Virus record (IMG/VR): IMGVR_UViG_3300025887_000013
Span: 1-64,000 of that record
Direction: 5' to 3' (one strand)
DNA from: a virus
DNA: 64,000 nucleotides
Notes under the pieces: model-generated
The model's database searches: none
What the model saw: only the letters and a program-made list of their open reading frames with translations
What the model was told of the DNA's origin: nothing
Position numbers and translations under genes: made by a program
Shown here: piece after piece, positions 40,717 through 47,139 of the stretch
Layout: each line of letters opens with the position of its first letter
How positions within the stretch are numbered: the stretch's first letter is position 1

Positions 40717-40865
40717 TGCCTAGTATAGATGATGTGATAGAAATCAGTAAAAAGTTCGGTGAGTTTATAAAGTACACTTGTGTTGATTTTAAAGCTGTTT
40801 GGGAGTTCCGACCCAACGTACTTATTTGGTGTGGTATTGCATTCTTGATTGCCTGTTTTGTATAA
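40716..40865 (+). CDS. Small tail-anchored membrane protein, 49 aa
   Basis: MPSIDDVIEISKKFGEFIKYTC... with a C-terminal hydrophobic end (NVLIWCGIAFLIACFV). The ATG overlaps the upstream TAA, and its own stop lies inside the late promoter at 40861. Function unknown. Confidence 0.62.
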   Translation: MPSIDDVIEISKKFGEFIKYTCVDFKAVWEFRPNVLIWCGIAFLIACFV

Positions 40866-40868
40866 ATA
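40861..40868 (+). promoter_or_regulatory. T4-type late promoter TATAAATA
   Basis: Exact octamer overlapping the stop codon of the small membrane gene, 34 bases before the kinase-like gene at 40903. Marks that gene as late. Confidence 0.8.
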
Positions 40869-40902
40869 CACTTATAAAATAACATTCGGGAACATAATTT
40901 AA

Positions 40903-41775
40903 ATGCAATCTTTTAACACATTCTTAAAAGAAGAGACCTTCCTCTCAGAAGAATCGGAAGCGTTACTTGAAAAACTCATTACCTTTGGTGGTAAAGCATA
41001 CCCTAAGTTTGGTAACATTGTTATCATGGCCGGTGGTGCGGGTTCTGGTAAAGGATTCATTCTGAGTAATCTGGTAGGTATCGAAGGAAAGACTTTCGAT
41101 GTGGATGAGTTGAAGAAACTTGCAGCTAAGACACCTGCGATCCAGAAACGAGTCAAGGACGAACTCGGTGTGGACATTTTTAAATTGTCACAGAACCTAA
41201 AAGACCCCAAGAACGTAGAGAAACTTCATGAAATCATTGGTATCTATCTAAAGACTGATAAGTCCAAAGAGAGGTTATTCTATCGTTCTGTATTGACCGC
41301 ACCTGTTGATCGTAAACCAAACATTATCTTCGACATGACCTTCAAGGAATTGTCTAAGTTGGAGAAGGTTGCGAATGATGCGTCTAAGTTAGGTTACGAT
41401 AAAAAGAACATCCATATCGTATGGGTTGTGAATGATATCGAAGTTGCGAAGGCACAGAATGCGAAACGTGCACGTGTTGTACCTACCGAGATTCTTGTCA
41501 ATACTCACCGTGGTGCAGCTAACACTATGGGTGATATCATCAACATGGGTAACAAACTCAAGAAGTATATGGATGGGGATATCGTATTCGCATTCAACAA
41601 AGTTGGTGTAGATGCGAATCTGGAGAAGTCTGGTAAGGGTGGTTCATACGTCAAAGACGCAAACTACTTCTATGTCAAGAGAGCAGGTAAACCACCTACT
41701 CCCGTTGACCAATTAGATAAAGATATTCGTTCTAAGATTGCAGGTTATGTACCTAAGAACGTAGACTGGAACTAA
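40903..41775 (+). CDS. P-loop kinase-like protein with capsid leader, 290 aa
   Basis: N-terminus MQSFNTFLKE-E fits the capsid-targeting pattern. VIMAGGAGSGKGFILSNL (about residues 40-57) is a Walker A; NIIFDMTFKELSKLE a Walker B/lid region; NIHIVWVVNDIEVAKAQNAKRARVVPTEILVNTHRGA resembles the lid-Arg helix of zeta-toxin/polynucleotide-kinase-type enzymes. It may phosphorylate a sugar nucleotide or nucleic acid end. Late promoter upstream. If the leader is real the kinase would be packaged and ejected into the host. Confidence 0.65.
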   Translation: MQSFNTFLKEETFLSEESEALLEKLITFGGKAYPKFGNIVIMAGGAGSGKGFILSNLVGIEGKTFDVDELKKLAAKTPAIQKRVKDELGVDIFKLSQNLKDPKNVEKLHEIIGIYLKTDKSKERLFYRSVLTAPVDRKPNIIFDMTFKELSKLEKVANDASKLGYDKKNIHIVWVVNDIEVAKAQNAKRARVVPTEILVNTHRGAANTMGDIINMGNKLKKYMDGDIVFAFNKVGVDANLEKSGKGGSYVKDANYFYVKRAGKPPTPVDQLDKDIRSKIAGYVPKNVDWN

Positions 41776-42647
41776 CCTTTGTGACACCGGATCATGTCAT
41801 TGAGTATCGAATATTCAATGGCACGATCCTCTTCTGACATTTCTCTGAACTTACTGTCCCAAATAGAACGGTTCACAAACACCTGATTCAACCATTCACT
41901 ATTCTCTTCTATCGCGCCTTCGATATACTTTGCTTTGTCTGGGTCTTGATAATTGATATCTATTATATCAAAAGATTCATCACAGTACGGTGCGAATACT
42001 GATTTCACATGATGATAAGTGAAAGCAGTATCTTCGGTCTCTTTGGGAACACCTGCAAGTATAACACAATCATATGATGTATCTGGTGGTGGTGATAGTC
42101 CAATAGTTTCTTGGCCACCTTTGTATTGTTTATCTGCCGGTATCAAATCGATTTCATATCTTTTATATAAAGAGTGCATCAATTTTCTATGTCTGAGTTC
42201 GGTTGGTACTACAGTATGCATTTCTATGTTATATTTGTATTCCATCTTAACAATGGGAATAAACTGTGTCCACACGTTGGGATCTACCATAGTATCTTCG
42301 AGAGACTTCACTGAAGGAGTCTTATGTATCTGGCGATCACTACCACGTTGGAATGTCCAACTAGTCTGTGCCGAATTGTAATGACCGACAAACAGTATCT
42401 TACGGTAACCCTTTAGTGCGATATAGTTTAATATCATAGGGACATAGTTAAACACGTCATTGACAGTATTTGCATCCGCGTCATGCCATCTCAGGTTCAA
42501 ATCGTTTTTTCTAACTTCGCCCCCTATCAGAAAGTTGAGTCTACCCCACACATCCTTTTTCATGTCACGGTGAATATATCTACTCATAGATGTACTGTTC
42601 ACTCTAGGTGAATTGATAACGAGCTCGTTTGCTGTCCTATAATACAT
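41772..42647 (-). CDS. Unknown protein, 291 aa
   Basis: Minus-strand gene convergent with the kinase-like gene (stop codons overlap). MYYRTANELVINSPRVNSTS..., KILFVGHYNSAQTSWTF and CVILAGVPKETEDTAF give two Rossmann-like strand-loop elements spaced about 130 residues apart. No family recognised; a class I SAM-like or GT-B-like fold is conceivable. Co-transcribed after the 42914 gene. Confidence 0.62.
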   Translation of the reverse strand: MYYRTANELVINSPRVNSTSMSRYIHRDMKKDVWGRLNFLIGGEVRKNDLNLRWHDADANTVNDVFNYVPMILNYIALKGYRKILFVGHYNSAQTSWTFQRGSDRQIHKTPSVKSLEDTMVDPNVWTQFIPIVKMEYKYNIEMHTVVPTELRHRKLMHSLYKRYEIDLIPADKQYKGGQETIGLSPPPDTSYDCVILAGVPKETEDTAFTYHHVKSVFAPYCDESFDIIDINYQDPDKAKYIEGAIEENSEWLNQVFVNRSIWDSKFREMSEEDRAIEYSILNDMIRCHKG

Positions 42648-42650
42648 GGG

Positions 42651-42914
42651 TTACCCTTTATAAATGTTTTGTATATGGTCTTCGAATTGTTCTATTTTCT
42701 CAAGACGATTAGGCCACAGAATATAATCTTTCTGGGGATTCTGTTTCAAGTTGTTTAGTAGAGGTTGTACCGCATTGAACAGATTGTCTAAACGTTTTTC
42801 GAGTTCGCTAACAGTTGTAGAATTCTCATTGGCGGCTGTCTGCGCCTCTTGAACCGCATCCAGTTCATCCTCGTCAACTATAGTGAAACCGAAATCAAAA
42901 ATGTCGTCACTCAT
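42651..42914 (-). CDS. Conserved T4-like phage protein, 87 aa
   Basis: MSDDIFDFGFTIVDEDELDAVQEAQ..., a coiled coil (VSELEKRLDNLFNAVQPLLNNL), then PQKDYILWPNRLEKIEQFEDHIQNIY. The FGFT.VDEDEL...PLLNNL..NP.KDYI.WP.R..KIE.F pattern is widely conserved in marine T4-like phages. Start at 42914 with AAAGG seven bases before it; the frame extends to 42935, too close to the late promoter for the transcript to include. Confidence 0.75.
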   Translation of the reverse strand: MSDDIFDFGFTIVDEDELDAVQEAQTAANENSTTVSELEKRLDNLFNAVQPLLNNLKQNPQKDYILWPNRLEKIEQFEDHIQNIYKG

Positions 42915-42942
42915 ATTTATACCTTTATTTTTCATTTTCTTT

Positions 42943-42950
42943 TATTTATA
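42943..42950 (-). promoter_or_regulatory. T4-type late promoter TATAAATA (minus)
   Basis: TATTTATA on the plus strand reads TATAAATA on the minus strand, with a start near 42936, just ahead of the ribosome site of the gene at 42914. It lies back to back with the early plus-strand promoter at 42953. Confidence 0.72.
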
Positions 42951-42952
42951 TG

Positions 42953-42981
42953 TTGCCTTACCTACAGAAATACTATATAAT
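42953..42981 (+). promoter_or_regulatory. Sigma-70-type promoter P5
   Basis: TTGCCT (42953-42958), 17-base spacer, TATAAT (42976-42981). Precedes the gene at 43008, which has GAGGAAAG as ribosome site. Spacer not of the P1 family. Confidence 0.78.
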
Positions 42982-43007
42982 TATCTAAGATAACTGAGGA
43001 AAGTATT

Positions 43008-43196
43008 ATGTCTGCAATGGGTACATTAGTATTAGAAATTCAAGAGTTTGTAGATCCACTCGTCTATATGGGTGCAACAAACGAAACTATCATGGAACAG
43101 TTCGAAGCTCTCTTTAAGAACCATCCACACTACAACTACATGAAAGAAACAATTCAGAGTCAGATCGGTGTTAGACAATTCTTGAGAGAGGGTTAG
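43008..43196 (+). CDS. Small phage protein, 62 aa
   Basis: MSAMGTLVLEIQEFVDPLVYMGATNETIMEQFEALFKNHPHYNYMKETIQ: helical, conserved-looking early protein behind P5. Function unknown. Confidence 0.66.
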   Translation: MSAMGTLVLEIQEFVDPLVYMGATNETIMEQFEALFKNHPHYNYMKETIQSQIGVRQFLREG

Positions 43197-43201
43197 GAGG
43201 T

Positions 43202-43381
43202 ATGAGTAAGTGGTGGAGAATATGGGCGAAGAGTCTAGGTGAAAAGGTCGGAGAAACTGATACCCAAGCTAATACTGTTGCTGGCATTAGGACTGTGTGG
43301 TGGTGTACTCATATGGCGACTTGTATCGTTATCATCCTCAATGCTATAGCGAATCACGGGTGGGGTCTCATTGGACTTTGA
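43202..43381 (+). CDS. Small membrane protein, 59 aa
   Basis: MSKWWRIWAKSLGEKVGETDTQANTVAGIRTVWWCTHMATCIVIILNAIANHG: an amphipathic start, then one membrane helix. The KWW.IWAK.LGEKV...AGIRT.W pattern occurs in cyanophage and other marine T4-like genomes. Ribosome site TTAGGAGG is excellent. Confidence 0.72.
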   Translation: MSKWWRIWAKSLGEKVGETDTQANTVAGIRTVWWCTHMATCIVIILNAIANHGWGLIGL

Positions 43382-43450
43382 CGTTGAAACTATTATCGTT
43401 CCATATTCGAAAAGGTTATAAGCATATAACAAAATGTTCTGAAAAAGGGG

Positions 43451-43479
43451 TTGTGCGATACATAGAATGGTGGTATAAT
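43451..43479 (+). promoter_or_regulatory. Sigma-70-type promoter P6
   Basis: TTGTGC (43451-43456), 17-base spacer, TATAAT (43474-43479). The downstream leader AGTACCCTATTGAGATGAGAGAGAAA is identical to that of the promoter at 44034, while its spacer differs. Confidence 0.82.
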
Positions 43480-43505
43480 AGTACCCTATTGAGATGAGAG
43501 AGAAA

Positions 43506-43694
43506 ATGATTATGATTAAAGTTGGTGAGAAAGTCTACTGTAACTGGGGTGCGATGCATCCGACCGAAGAACGTACTGTCTTAAAGATCGAAGGTGATCG
43601 TATGTGGTGTGACGAAGGTTTCACTATGTTACTTGCCGACTTACGTGACATGAACGAGAACTACAGAAGTCCTATCGGGGTTTATCAGTTATGA
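43506..43694 (+). CDS. Small phage protein, 62 aa
   Basis: ATG 43506 directly after GAGAGAGAAA; the in-frame ATG at 43494 is part of that ribosome site. MIMIKVGEKVYCNWGAMHPTEERTVLKIEGDRMWCDEGFTM is a small beta-barrel-like protein with two Cys. Unrecognised. Confidence 0.65.
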   Translation: MIMIKVGEKVYCNWGAMHPTEERTVLKIEGDRMWCDEGFTMLLADLRDMNENYRSPIGVYQL

Positions 43695-43768
43695 GAGAAG
43701 TGAGTAGATTTTTATTTCAGTTGACAATCATAGTGATAGTGAGTGTCCTCGCCCTTCAATATCTATAG
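43691..43768 (+). CDS. Very small membrane protein, 25 aa
   Basis: MREVSRFLFQLTIIVIVSVLALQYL, one membrane helix. The ATG overlaps the upstream TGA (ATGA), and it stops 10 bases before the next gene. Support is limited to coupling and its clean hydrophobic pattern. Confidence 0.45.
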   Translation: MREVSRFLFQLTIIVIVSVLALQYL

Positions 43769-43778
43769 AGGATATGTT

Positions 43779-43988
43779 ATGAGTAAAACAATTAAAAAGT
43801 TTATAGCAAGAGCTGATCATGGCGGTTGTTACTTTGAAGTTGAAGCAGAGACATTTGATGAAGCAAGAGAACTACTCAAACATGATGGATTCAGCGGTTA
43901 CTTGTACGAAGAAACATATCAACTGATTAGCACAACACCGCATATAGTTGGAGAAGTAGAAAAATCGTTCGCACAATATAATTATTAG
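43779..43988 (+). CDS. Small phage protein, 69 aa
   Basis: ATG 43779 with AGAGGAT upstream. MSKTIKKFIARADHGGCYFEVEAETFDEARELL: a beta-alpha-beta unit like small protein-binding or DUF-type phage proteins. Function unknown. Confidence 0.65.
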   Translation: MSKTIKKFIARADHGGCYFEVEAETFDEARELLKHDGFSGYLYEETYQLISTTPHIVGEVEKSFAQYNY

Positions 43989-44033
43989 GTATATGCATAT
44001 AACAAATCGGTATAAAAATAAGTGAAATAGTTG

Positions 44034-44062
44034 TTGCATTATTGTTTTGGTTATGAGATAAT
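44034..44062 (+). promoter_or_regulatory. Sigma-70-type early promoter P7
   Basis: TTGCAT (44034-44039), 17-base spacer of the P1 family, GATAAT (44057-44062), followed by TATTGAGATGAGAGAGAAAG. Upstream bases from CATATAACAAAT to GTGAAATAG match P3, so conservation extends about 40 bases upstream of the -35 box. Confidence 0.85.
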
Positions 44063-44091
44063 AGTACCCTATTGAGATGAGAGAGAAAGTT

Positions 44092-44235
44092 ATGATTAAA
44101 TATGTATTGAGAAACGTTGTTAATGACCAGTTAATAAACTGTAAGATGTTCGACACTATGGTCGATGCCCTTAACTACAGACATACTTATCTTGAACGTG
44201 ATGTTGCTTGGGTCGATCAGGTGGAGGTGAAGTAA
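44092..44235 (+). CDS. Small phage protein, 47 aa
   Basis: MIKYVLRNVVNDQLINCKMFDTMVDALNYRHTYLERDVAWVDQVEVK, first gene behind P7 with GAGAGAGAAAG. Overlaps the next ATG by one base. No family recognised. Confidence 0.62.
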   Translation: MIKYVLRNVVNDQLINCKMFDTMVDALNYRHTYLERDVAWVDQVEVK

Positions 44236-44402
44236 TGGTGCTCTTAAAAGTTTTCTTAACTATTGTACTGATTATTATCTTTTGTGTTATCGCTATAGGT
44301 GGTTCTCTGGCTGCGATGTATGAAAGAGACGAAATTCGAAAAGGTATGCGTGAAGGTAAAAACGACTACTATGGTAATAAAATTGAAGAGGAAGATGAAT
44401 AA
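44235..44402 (+). CDS. Small membrane protein, 55 aa
   Basis: ATG 44235 with GGTGGAGG upstream. One membrane helix (LLKVFLTIVLIIIFCVIAIGGSLA) and a charged cytoplasmic tail ending EEEDE. Function unknown. Confidence 0.66.
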   Translation: MVLLKVFLTIVLIIIFCVIAIGGSLAAMYERDEIRKGMREGKNDYYGNKIEEEDE

Positions 44403-44761
44403 TGTTTAATAATTATACTTGTAATGTTGTGTACGGTTCTACTGGTGAACGTTCTATGTTCATGGGAATGGACTTAACTTGTGACTTCAAAGTCTCTCAT
44501 GCACTTGGTGAACGCCCTGTCGTTGACAAAGAGATCCAACTCGGTCGTGAAAAATATAAAGTTGGTGAACTTTTGAATTCCGCAATTGGTTTGAAGTATG
44601 ACTTGATCCTCCGCATGATGATGCGTGACGGAACTATCGATTACGACACGGTTGTTCGTGTTGGTTATGTTGGTCGTCTCCGTGAAGTCTACGTTGTGAA
44701 AGACGAAGAAGCATACCGCATCTTTGGTAAGACTTACTATGGGTTGTATAACAATGATTAG
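44402..44761 (+). CDS. Hypothetical protein, 119 aa
   Basis: MFNNYTCNVVYGSTGERSMFMGMDLTCDFKVSHALGERPVVDKEIQLG..., soluble beta-rich protein, start overlapping the upstream TAA. No family recognised. Confidence 0.68.
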   Translation: MFNNYTCNVVYGSTGERSMFMGMDLTCDFKVSHALGERPVVDKEIQLGREKYKVGELLNSAIGLKYDLILRMMMRDGTIDYDTVVRVGYVGRLREVYVVKDEEAYRIFGKTYYGLYNND

Positions 44762-44858
44762 TGGTGAGTTTCTTTTTTCTGATATTATTTCTCTTGCCAT
44801 ATTCTGTTTACTTATGGTAGTATGGTGGGAGATAAAGGGGATGGGGGATGACGAATAA
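44754..44858 (+). CDS. Very small membrane protein, 34 aa
   Basis: MISGEFLFSDIISLAIFCLLMVVWWEIKGMGDDE: one membrane helix. ATG overlaps the preceding gene by eight bases and the following gene starts inside it. Kept because the overlaps form a continuous coupled string. Confidence 0.5.
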   Translation: MISGEFLFSDIISLAIFCLLMVVWWEIKGMGDDE

Positions 44859-45021
44859 AAAGAAACATGGATTGGGTAAGACCTCCAATCCTGTCGCTAA
44901 GTTCGCTAAACGTTTCAACAAGTCTGCGGTTATGGTTGACCGAAAGAAAGAAGAGAGACGTACTGGCGGACGTTGGAACCTTGATGATGGTTTTTATGAT
45001 TCCGATGGAGGAAAAGAATAG
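44848..45021 (+). CDS. Small basic protein, 57 aa
   Basis: MTNKKKHGLGKTSNPVAKFAKRFNKSAVMVDRKKEERRTGGRWNL..., preceded by GGGG. Ends directly before the ATG of the next gene. The PVAK.A..FNK....DRKK.. pattern suggests a small nucleic-acid-binding phage protein. Function unknown. Confidence 0.62.
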   Translation: MTNKKKHGLGKTSNPVAKFAKRFNKSAVMVDRKKEERRTGGRWNLDDGFYDSDGGKE

Positions 45022-45567
45022 ATGAATGTATTTCGATTAGATGATGATCCCGTGAAAGCTGCGCAGTTGATGTGTGACAAACATGTAGTCAAGATGGTTA
45101 TCGAGTATGGTCAACTACTGTCTACCGCACACCGAGTCATAGACGGTACCATGTACCTCGGTAAGACTAAGAATGGTCGTAACATCAAACGATGGAGACT
45201 CGATGGTACAGCGCAAGAGGAGGTCTTATACAAGGCATCTCACGTGAATCATCCATCAAACATCTGGTGTCGTGAGAATGACAAGAACTATCGTTGGTTA
45301 TACAAACACTTTGTGGCCTGCGCAAAAGAATATCAACATCGTTATGGACGTGTACACGCGACCTTCGATAAACTCAATGGGTTTGTGTGGTTCGCACCTC
45401 GCAAAATCAAACAGACCGCTCACGAGTCCGTGATGCCACAGTGTATGCCTGACGAATGTAAGCGGGATAGTGTGGTTGAAGGATACCGTACCTACTACGT
45501 ACAGGAGAAAAAGTACTTTGCCAAATGGACAAAACGCGAGACACCAACTTGGTTTGTATCTCCTTAG
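45022..45567 (+). CDS. Pyrimidine-dimer-glycosylase-like conserved phage protein
   Basis: 181 aa. MNVFRLDDDPVKAAQLMCDKHVVKMVIEYGQLLSTAHRVIDG, HPSNIWCRENDKNYRWLYKHFVACAKEY and YRTYYVQEKKYFAKWTKRETPTWF follow a conserved phage family related by annotation to Pyr_excise-type proteins (T4 DenV-like fold). A DNA-repair or DNA-processing role is plausible but catalysis is not proven from sequence. Ribosome site GGAGGAAA. Confidence 0.68.
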   Translation: MNVFRLDDDPVKAAQLMCDKHVVKMVIEYGQLLSTAHRVIDGTMYLGKTKNGRNIKRWRLDGTAQEEVLYKASHVNHPSNIWCRENDKNYRWLYKHFVACAKEYQHRYGRVHATFDKLNGFVWFAPRKIKQTAHESVMPQCMPDECKRDSVVEGYRTYYVQEKKYFAKWTKRETPTWFVSP

Positions 45568-45571
45568 AGTG

Positions 45572-45682
45572 ATGTTAATATTTTGGTTGGCGTTTAGTGT
45601 AGACAATGAGGATGACCTATATGGAGTGATGTCGAGTATTCGTAGATTGAATGAATGTAAAAAAGTGGTAAATTTAACTTGA
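45572..45682 (+). CDS. Possible very small membrane-anchored protein, 36 aa
   Basis: MLIFWLAFSVDNEDDLYGVMSSIRRLNECKKVVNLT, five bases after the preceding stop. N-terminal hydrophobic patch then a polar helix. There is AGAG upstream but no strong ribosome site. Low support. Confidence 0.35.
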   Translation: MLIFWLAFSVDNEDDLYGVMSSIRRLNECKKVVNLT

Positions 45683-45707
45683 CAGTGATAAGGAAATGAT
45701 ATATAAT
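45679..45707 (+). promoter_or_regulatory. Perfect consensus sigma-70 promoter P8
   Basis: TTGACA (45679-45684), 17-base spacer, TATAAT (45702-45707). Exact consensus, like the nrd promoter. Transcription from about 45714 would enter the 45834-47103 operon that includes gene 33. Confidence 0.88.
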
Positions 45708-45876
45708 GTCTAAACAAATGAGATATCTTAAACTCAGATCTGCGCAACAAAGATTAGAGAGTCAAAGAAGATCACGAAGAATGCTAATTATGCATGAACA
45801 AGAAATTAATAAAATTGAAGGAGAAGACCCGTTATGTCCTACACAGAAAAGCAGTTCAAAGAAGACGTTGAAGTAA
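45706..45876 (+). CDS. Doubtful small basic ORF, 56 aa
   Basis: MSKQMRYLKLRSAQQRLESQRRSRRMLIMHEQEINKIEG... has a plausible basic coiled-coil composition, but its ATG overlaps the -10 of P8, so transcripts from P8 lack it; an internal ATG at 45718 has no ribosome site. It would need read-through from upstream. It overlaps the next gene by 43 bases. Confidence 0.35.
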   Translation: MSKQMRYLKLRSAQQRLESQRRSRRMLIMHEQEINKIEGEDPLCPTQKSSSKKTLK

Positions 45877-46154
45877 CTAAACGTATTCTGAAAGACACTT
45901 ATGTCAATAACATCATTTACGTCCAAGAACGTATTAAAGATGGTGCTGATGAAAGTGAGTTAAAAAACATCGAAGATCTTATCATTGCAAACGAACGATT
46001 AATCGTTTACTTTGATGAAGGTGATGATTGGGTAAAACAACTACATGAAGAGGCCTCAGGGTCAGGAGATGATAATGGAACAAGCAGTGAACGAACTAAC
46101 ACCGGAGATGATGAAGAAGCAGTCGCTCGAATTGAAGAAGCAAGGAATAGTTGA
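45834..46154 (+). CDS. Early acidic protein, 106 aa
   Basis: ATG with AAGGAGAAG upstream, the clear first gene of the P8 transcript. MSYTEKQFKEDVEVTKRILKDTYVNNIIYVQERIKDGADESELKNIEDLIIANERLIVYFDEGDDWVKQLHEEAS is helical; the last 35 residues (SGSGDDNGTSSERTNTGDDEE...) are disordered and coincide with an 80-base overlap with the next gene. Function unknown. Confidence 0.68.
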   Translation: MSYTEKQFKEDVEVTKRILKDTYVNNIIYVQERIKDGADESELKNIEDLIIANERLIVYFDEGDDWVKQLHEEASGSGDDNGTSSERTNTGDDEEAVARIEEARNS

Positions 46155-46383
46155 TGCTTTGAAACAGGGTCTTGTCCACCTACAATTCAAGAAGGTGAAC
46201 GGTGATCTTCGTAATATGATTGGTACTTTAAGTCCCGAACATATTCCAGAAGACAAAGTACCCGAAGAAGGTAAAGAGCGTAAGAGTAACGAAGAACTTG
46301 TTGTTCTGTTCGATGCCGAAGTCAATGACTGGAGATCTTTCCGTACCGAAAACCTTGTAGAATATCGGTGTGACGCATGGTAG
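46075..46383 (+). CDS. SH3/Sm-like (WYL_2/DUF2693-like) phage protein, 102 aa
   Basis: ATG 46075 with AGGAGATG upstream. After MEQAVNELTPEMMKKQSLELKKQGIVDALKQG comes a beta-barrel segment VHLQFKKVNGDLRNMIGTL...EELVVLFDAEVNDWRSFRTENLVEY, the pattern of the small DUF2693/WYL_2 family in T4-like phages. Possibly nucleic-acid or protein binding. Confidence 0.66.
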   Translation: MEQAVNELTPEMMKKQSLELKKQGIVDALKQGLVHLQFKKVNGDLRNMIGTLSPEHIPEDKVPEEGKERKSNEELVVLFDAEVNDWRSFRTENLVEYRCDAW

Positions 46384-46940
46384 TAAAACGCAAACGTAAA
46401 CCAATGTCCGAAGAGCAACGTGCAGCTGCGAGTGAAAGACTCGCAAAAGCACGGGAAGCTCGAGGTCACGATGGTTCCAAATCTGTCCATCCTTTATTGT
46501 TGGATATGGATGAGGATAGTCCGATACATTGGAGAAAGGTTCGCGAGTGGGTCAAAGAGATAGGTGTGGAACTTCGATCCAAGAAGGCACAACGACTGTC
46601 GAAGGATTCTAAGGAAAGACATGAGTATCAGACACTAGAGGTATATCTCGGAAACCTGAAAAGGTATCTTGACTCTAGTATCTGGTTAGATGCACGTTAT
46701 GGAAGACATCGAGAAGGTAAGATGGGTACTGTCGTTCATGCTATTGCATACTTTCCTAGTGGTCGTCCCAAGAGAGTTGTGGGATGGTTTTATAAAGATA
46801 TCGGTGAATACACCGAGGAGATGAAAGAGAATGACGATAGAATTTACGGTACCGAATCTGAGTACCGAAGAGACGAACACAAGCGAAAACTTCATGAACA
46901 AGAAGAGGTTCTCGAAGATGGTGGAGAGGACGGTACGTAG
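46377..46940 (+). CDS. Conserved T4-like phage protein upstream of gene 33, 187 aa
   Basis: KRKRKPMSEEQRAAASERLAKAREARGHDGSKSVHPLLLDM, then HWRKVREWVKEIGVELRSKKAQRLSKDSKERHEYQTLEVYLGNLKRYLDSSIWLDARYG. This is a strongly conserved marine T4-like gene in the same place before genes 33 and 32. Basic N-terminus suggests nucleic-acid contact. Function unknown. Confidence 0.72.
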   Translation: MVVKRKRKPMSEEQRAAASERLAKAREARGHDGSKSVHPLLLDMDEDSPIHWRKVREWVKEIGVELRSKKAQRLSKDSKERHEYQTLEVYLGNLKRYLDSSIWLDARYGRHREGKMGTVVHAIAYFPSGRPKRVVGWFYKDIGEYTEEMKENDDRIYGTESEYRRDEHKRKLHEQEEVLEDGGEDGT

Positions 46941-47103
46941 TTCCGGACTTAACTATATGGACTCGATTGTTCATATGTGCGAGAAGAATAACATGGAAGT
47001 TGAAGATGTTAAGAAGTACTTGACGCCTTCAATTATAGATTGTCTTGAAACCGAGGCGATGAATTTGAACTTCCTAGAGAAAACTAATTCTCTGGATGTT
47101 TAA
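46831..47103 (+). CDS. 33: Late-transcription RNA polymerase-binding protein gp33
   Basis: 90 aa. The body RFSKMVERTVRSSGLNYMDSIVHMCEKNNMEVEDVKKYLTPSIIDCLETEAMNLNFLEKTNSLDV follows T4 gp33 (helix, YxEA/MDS helix, PSGI..KIQ.EA...NLL, C-terminal TNTLDFLL). gp33 links host RNA polymerase flap to the gp45 clamp for transcription from TATAAATA late promoters, many of which are present here. It overlaps the upstream gene by 110 bases; an alternative start is ATG 46894. Confidence 0.82.
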   Translation: MTIEFTVPNLSTEETNTSENFMNKKRFSKMVERTVRSSGLNYMDSIVHMCEKNNMEVEDVKKYLTPSIIDCLETEAMNLNFLEKTNSLDV

Positions 47104-47110
47104 ATAACAC

Positions 47111-47139
47111 TTGACTTATGTGTATAAATAGGTTAGAAT
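47111..47139 (+). promoter_or_regulatory. Sigma-70-type promoter of gene 32
   Basis: TTGACT (47111-47116), 17-base spacer, TAGAAT (47134-47139). The late octamer at 47123 lies inside its spacer, so early and late polymerases would compete for the same DNA. Confidence 0.7.
47123..47130 (+). promoter_or_regulatory. T4-type late promoter TATAAATA of gene 32
   Basis: Exact octamer about 100 bases before the gene 32 ATG. The 90-base leader (AAACAATTGAAAATACGCTG..., AAATAAACTGAAAACGCTGAA) is A-rich and largely unstructured, as would suit autogenous repression by cooperative gp32 binding known for T4. Confidence 0.75.

Noticed and set aside
42914-42921. Second TATAAATA on the minus strand
   Set aside because: It overlaps the chosen start codon of the 42914 gene, so a transcript from it would start inside the gene; the copy at 42943 fits better.
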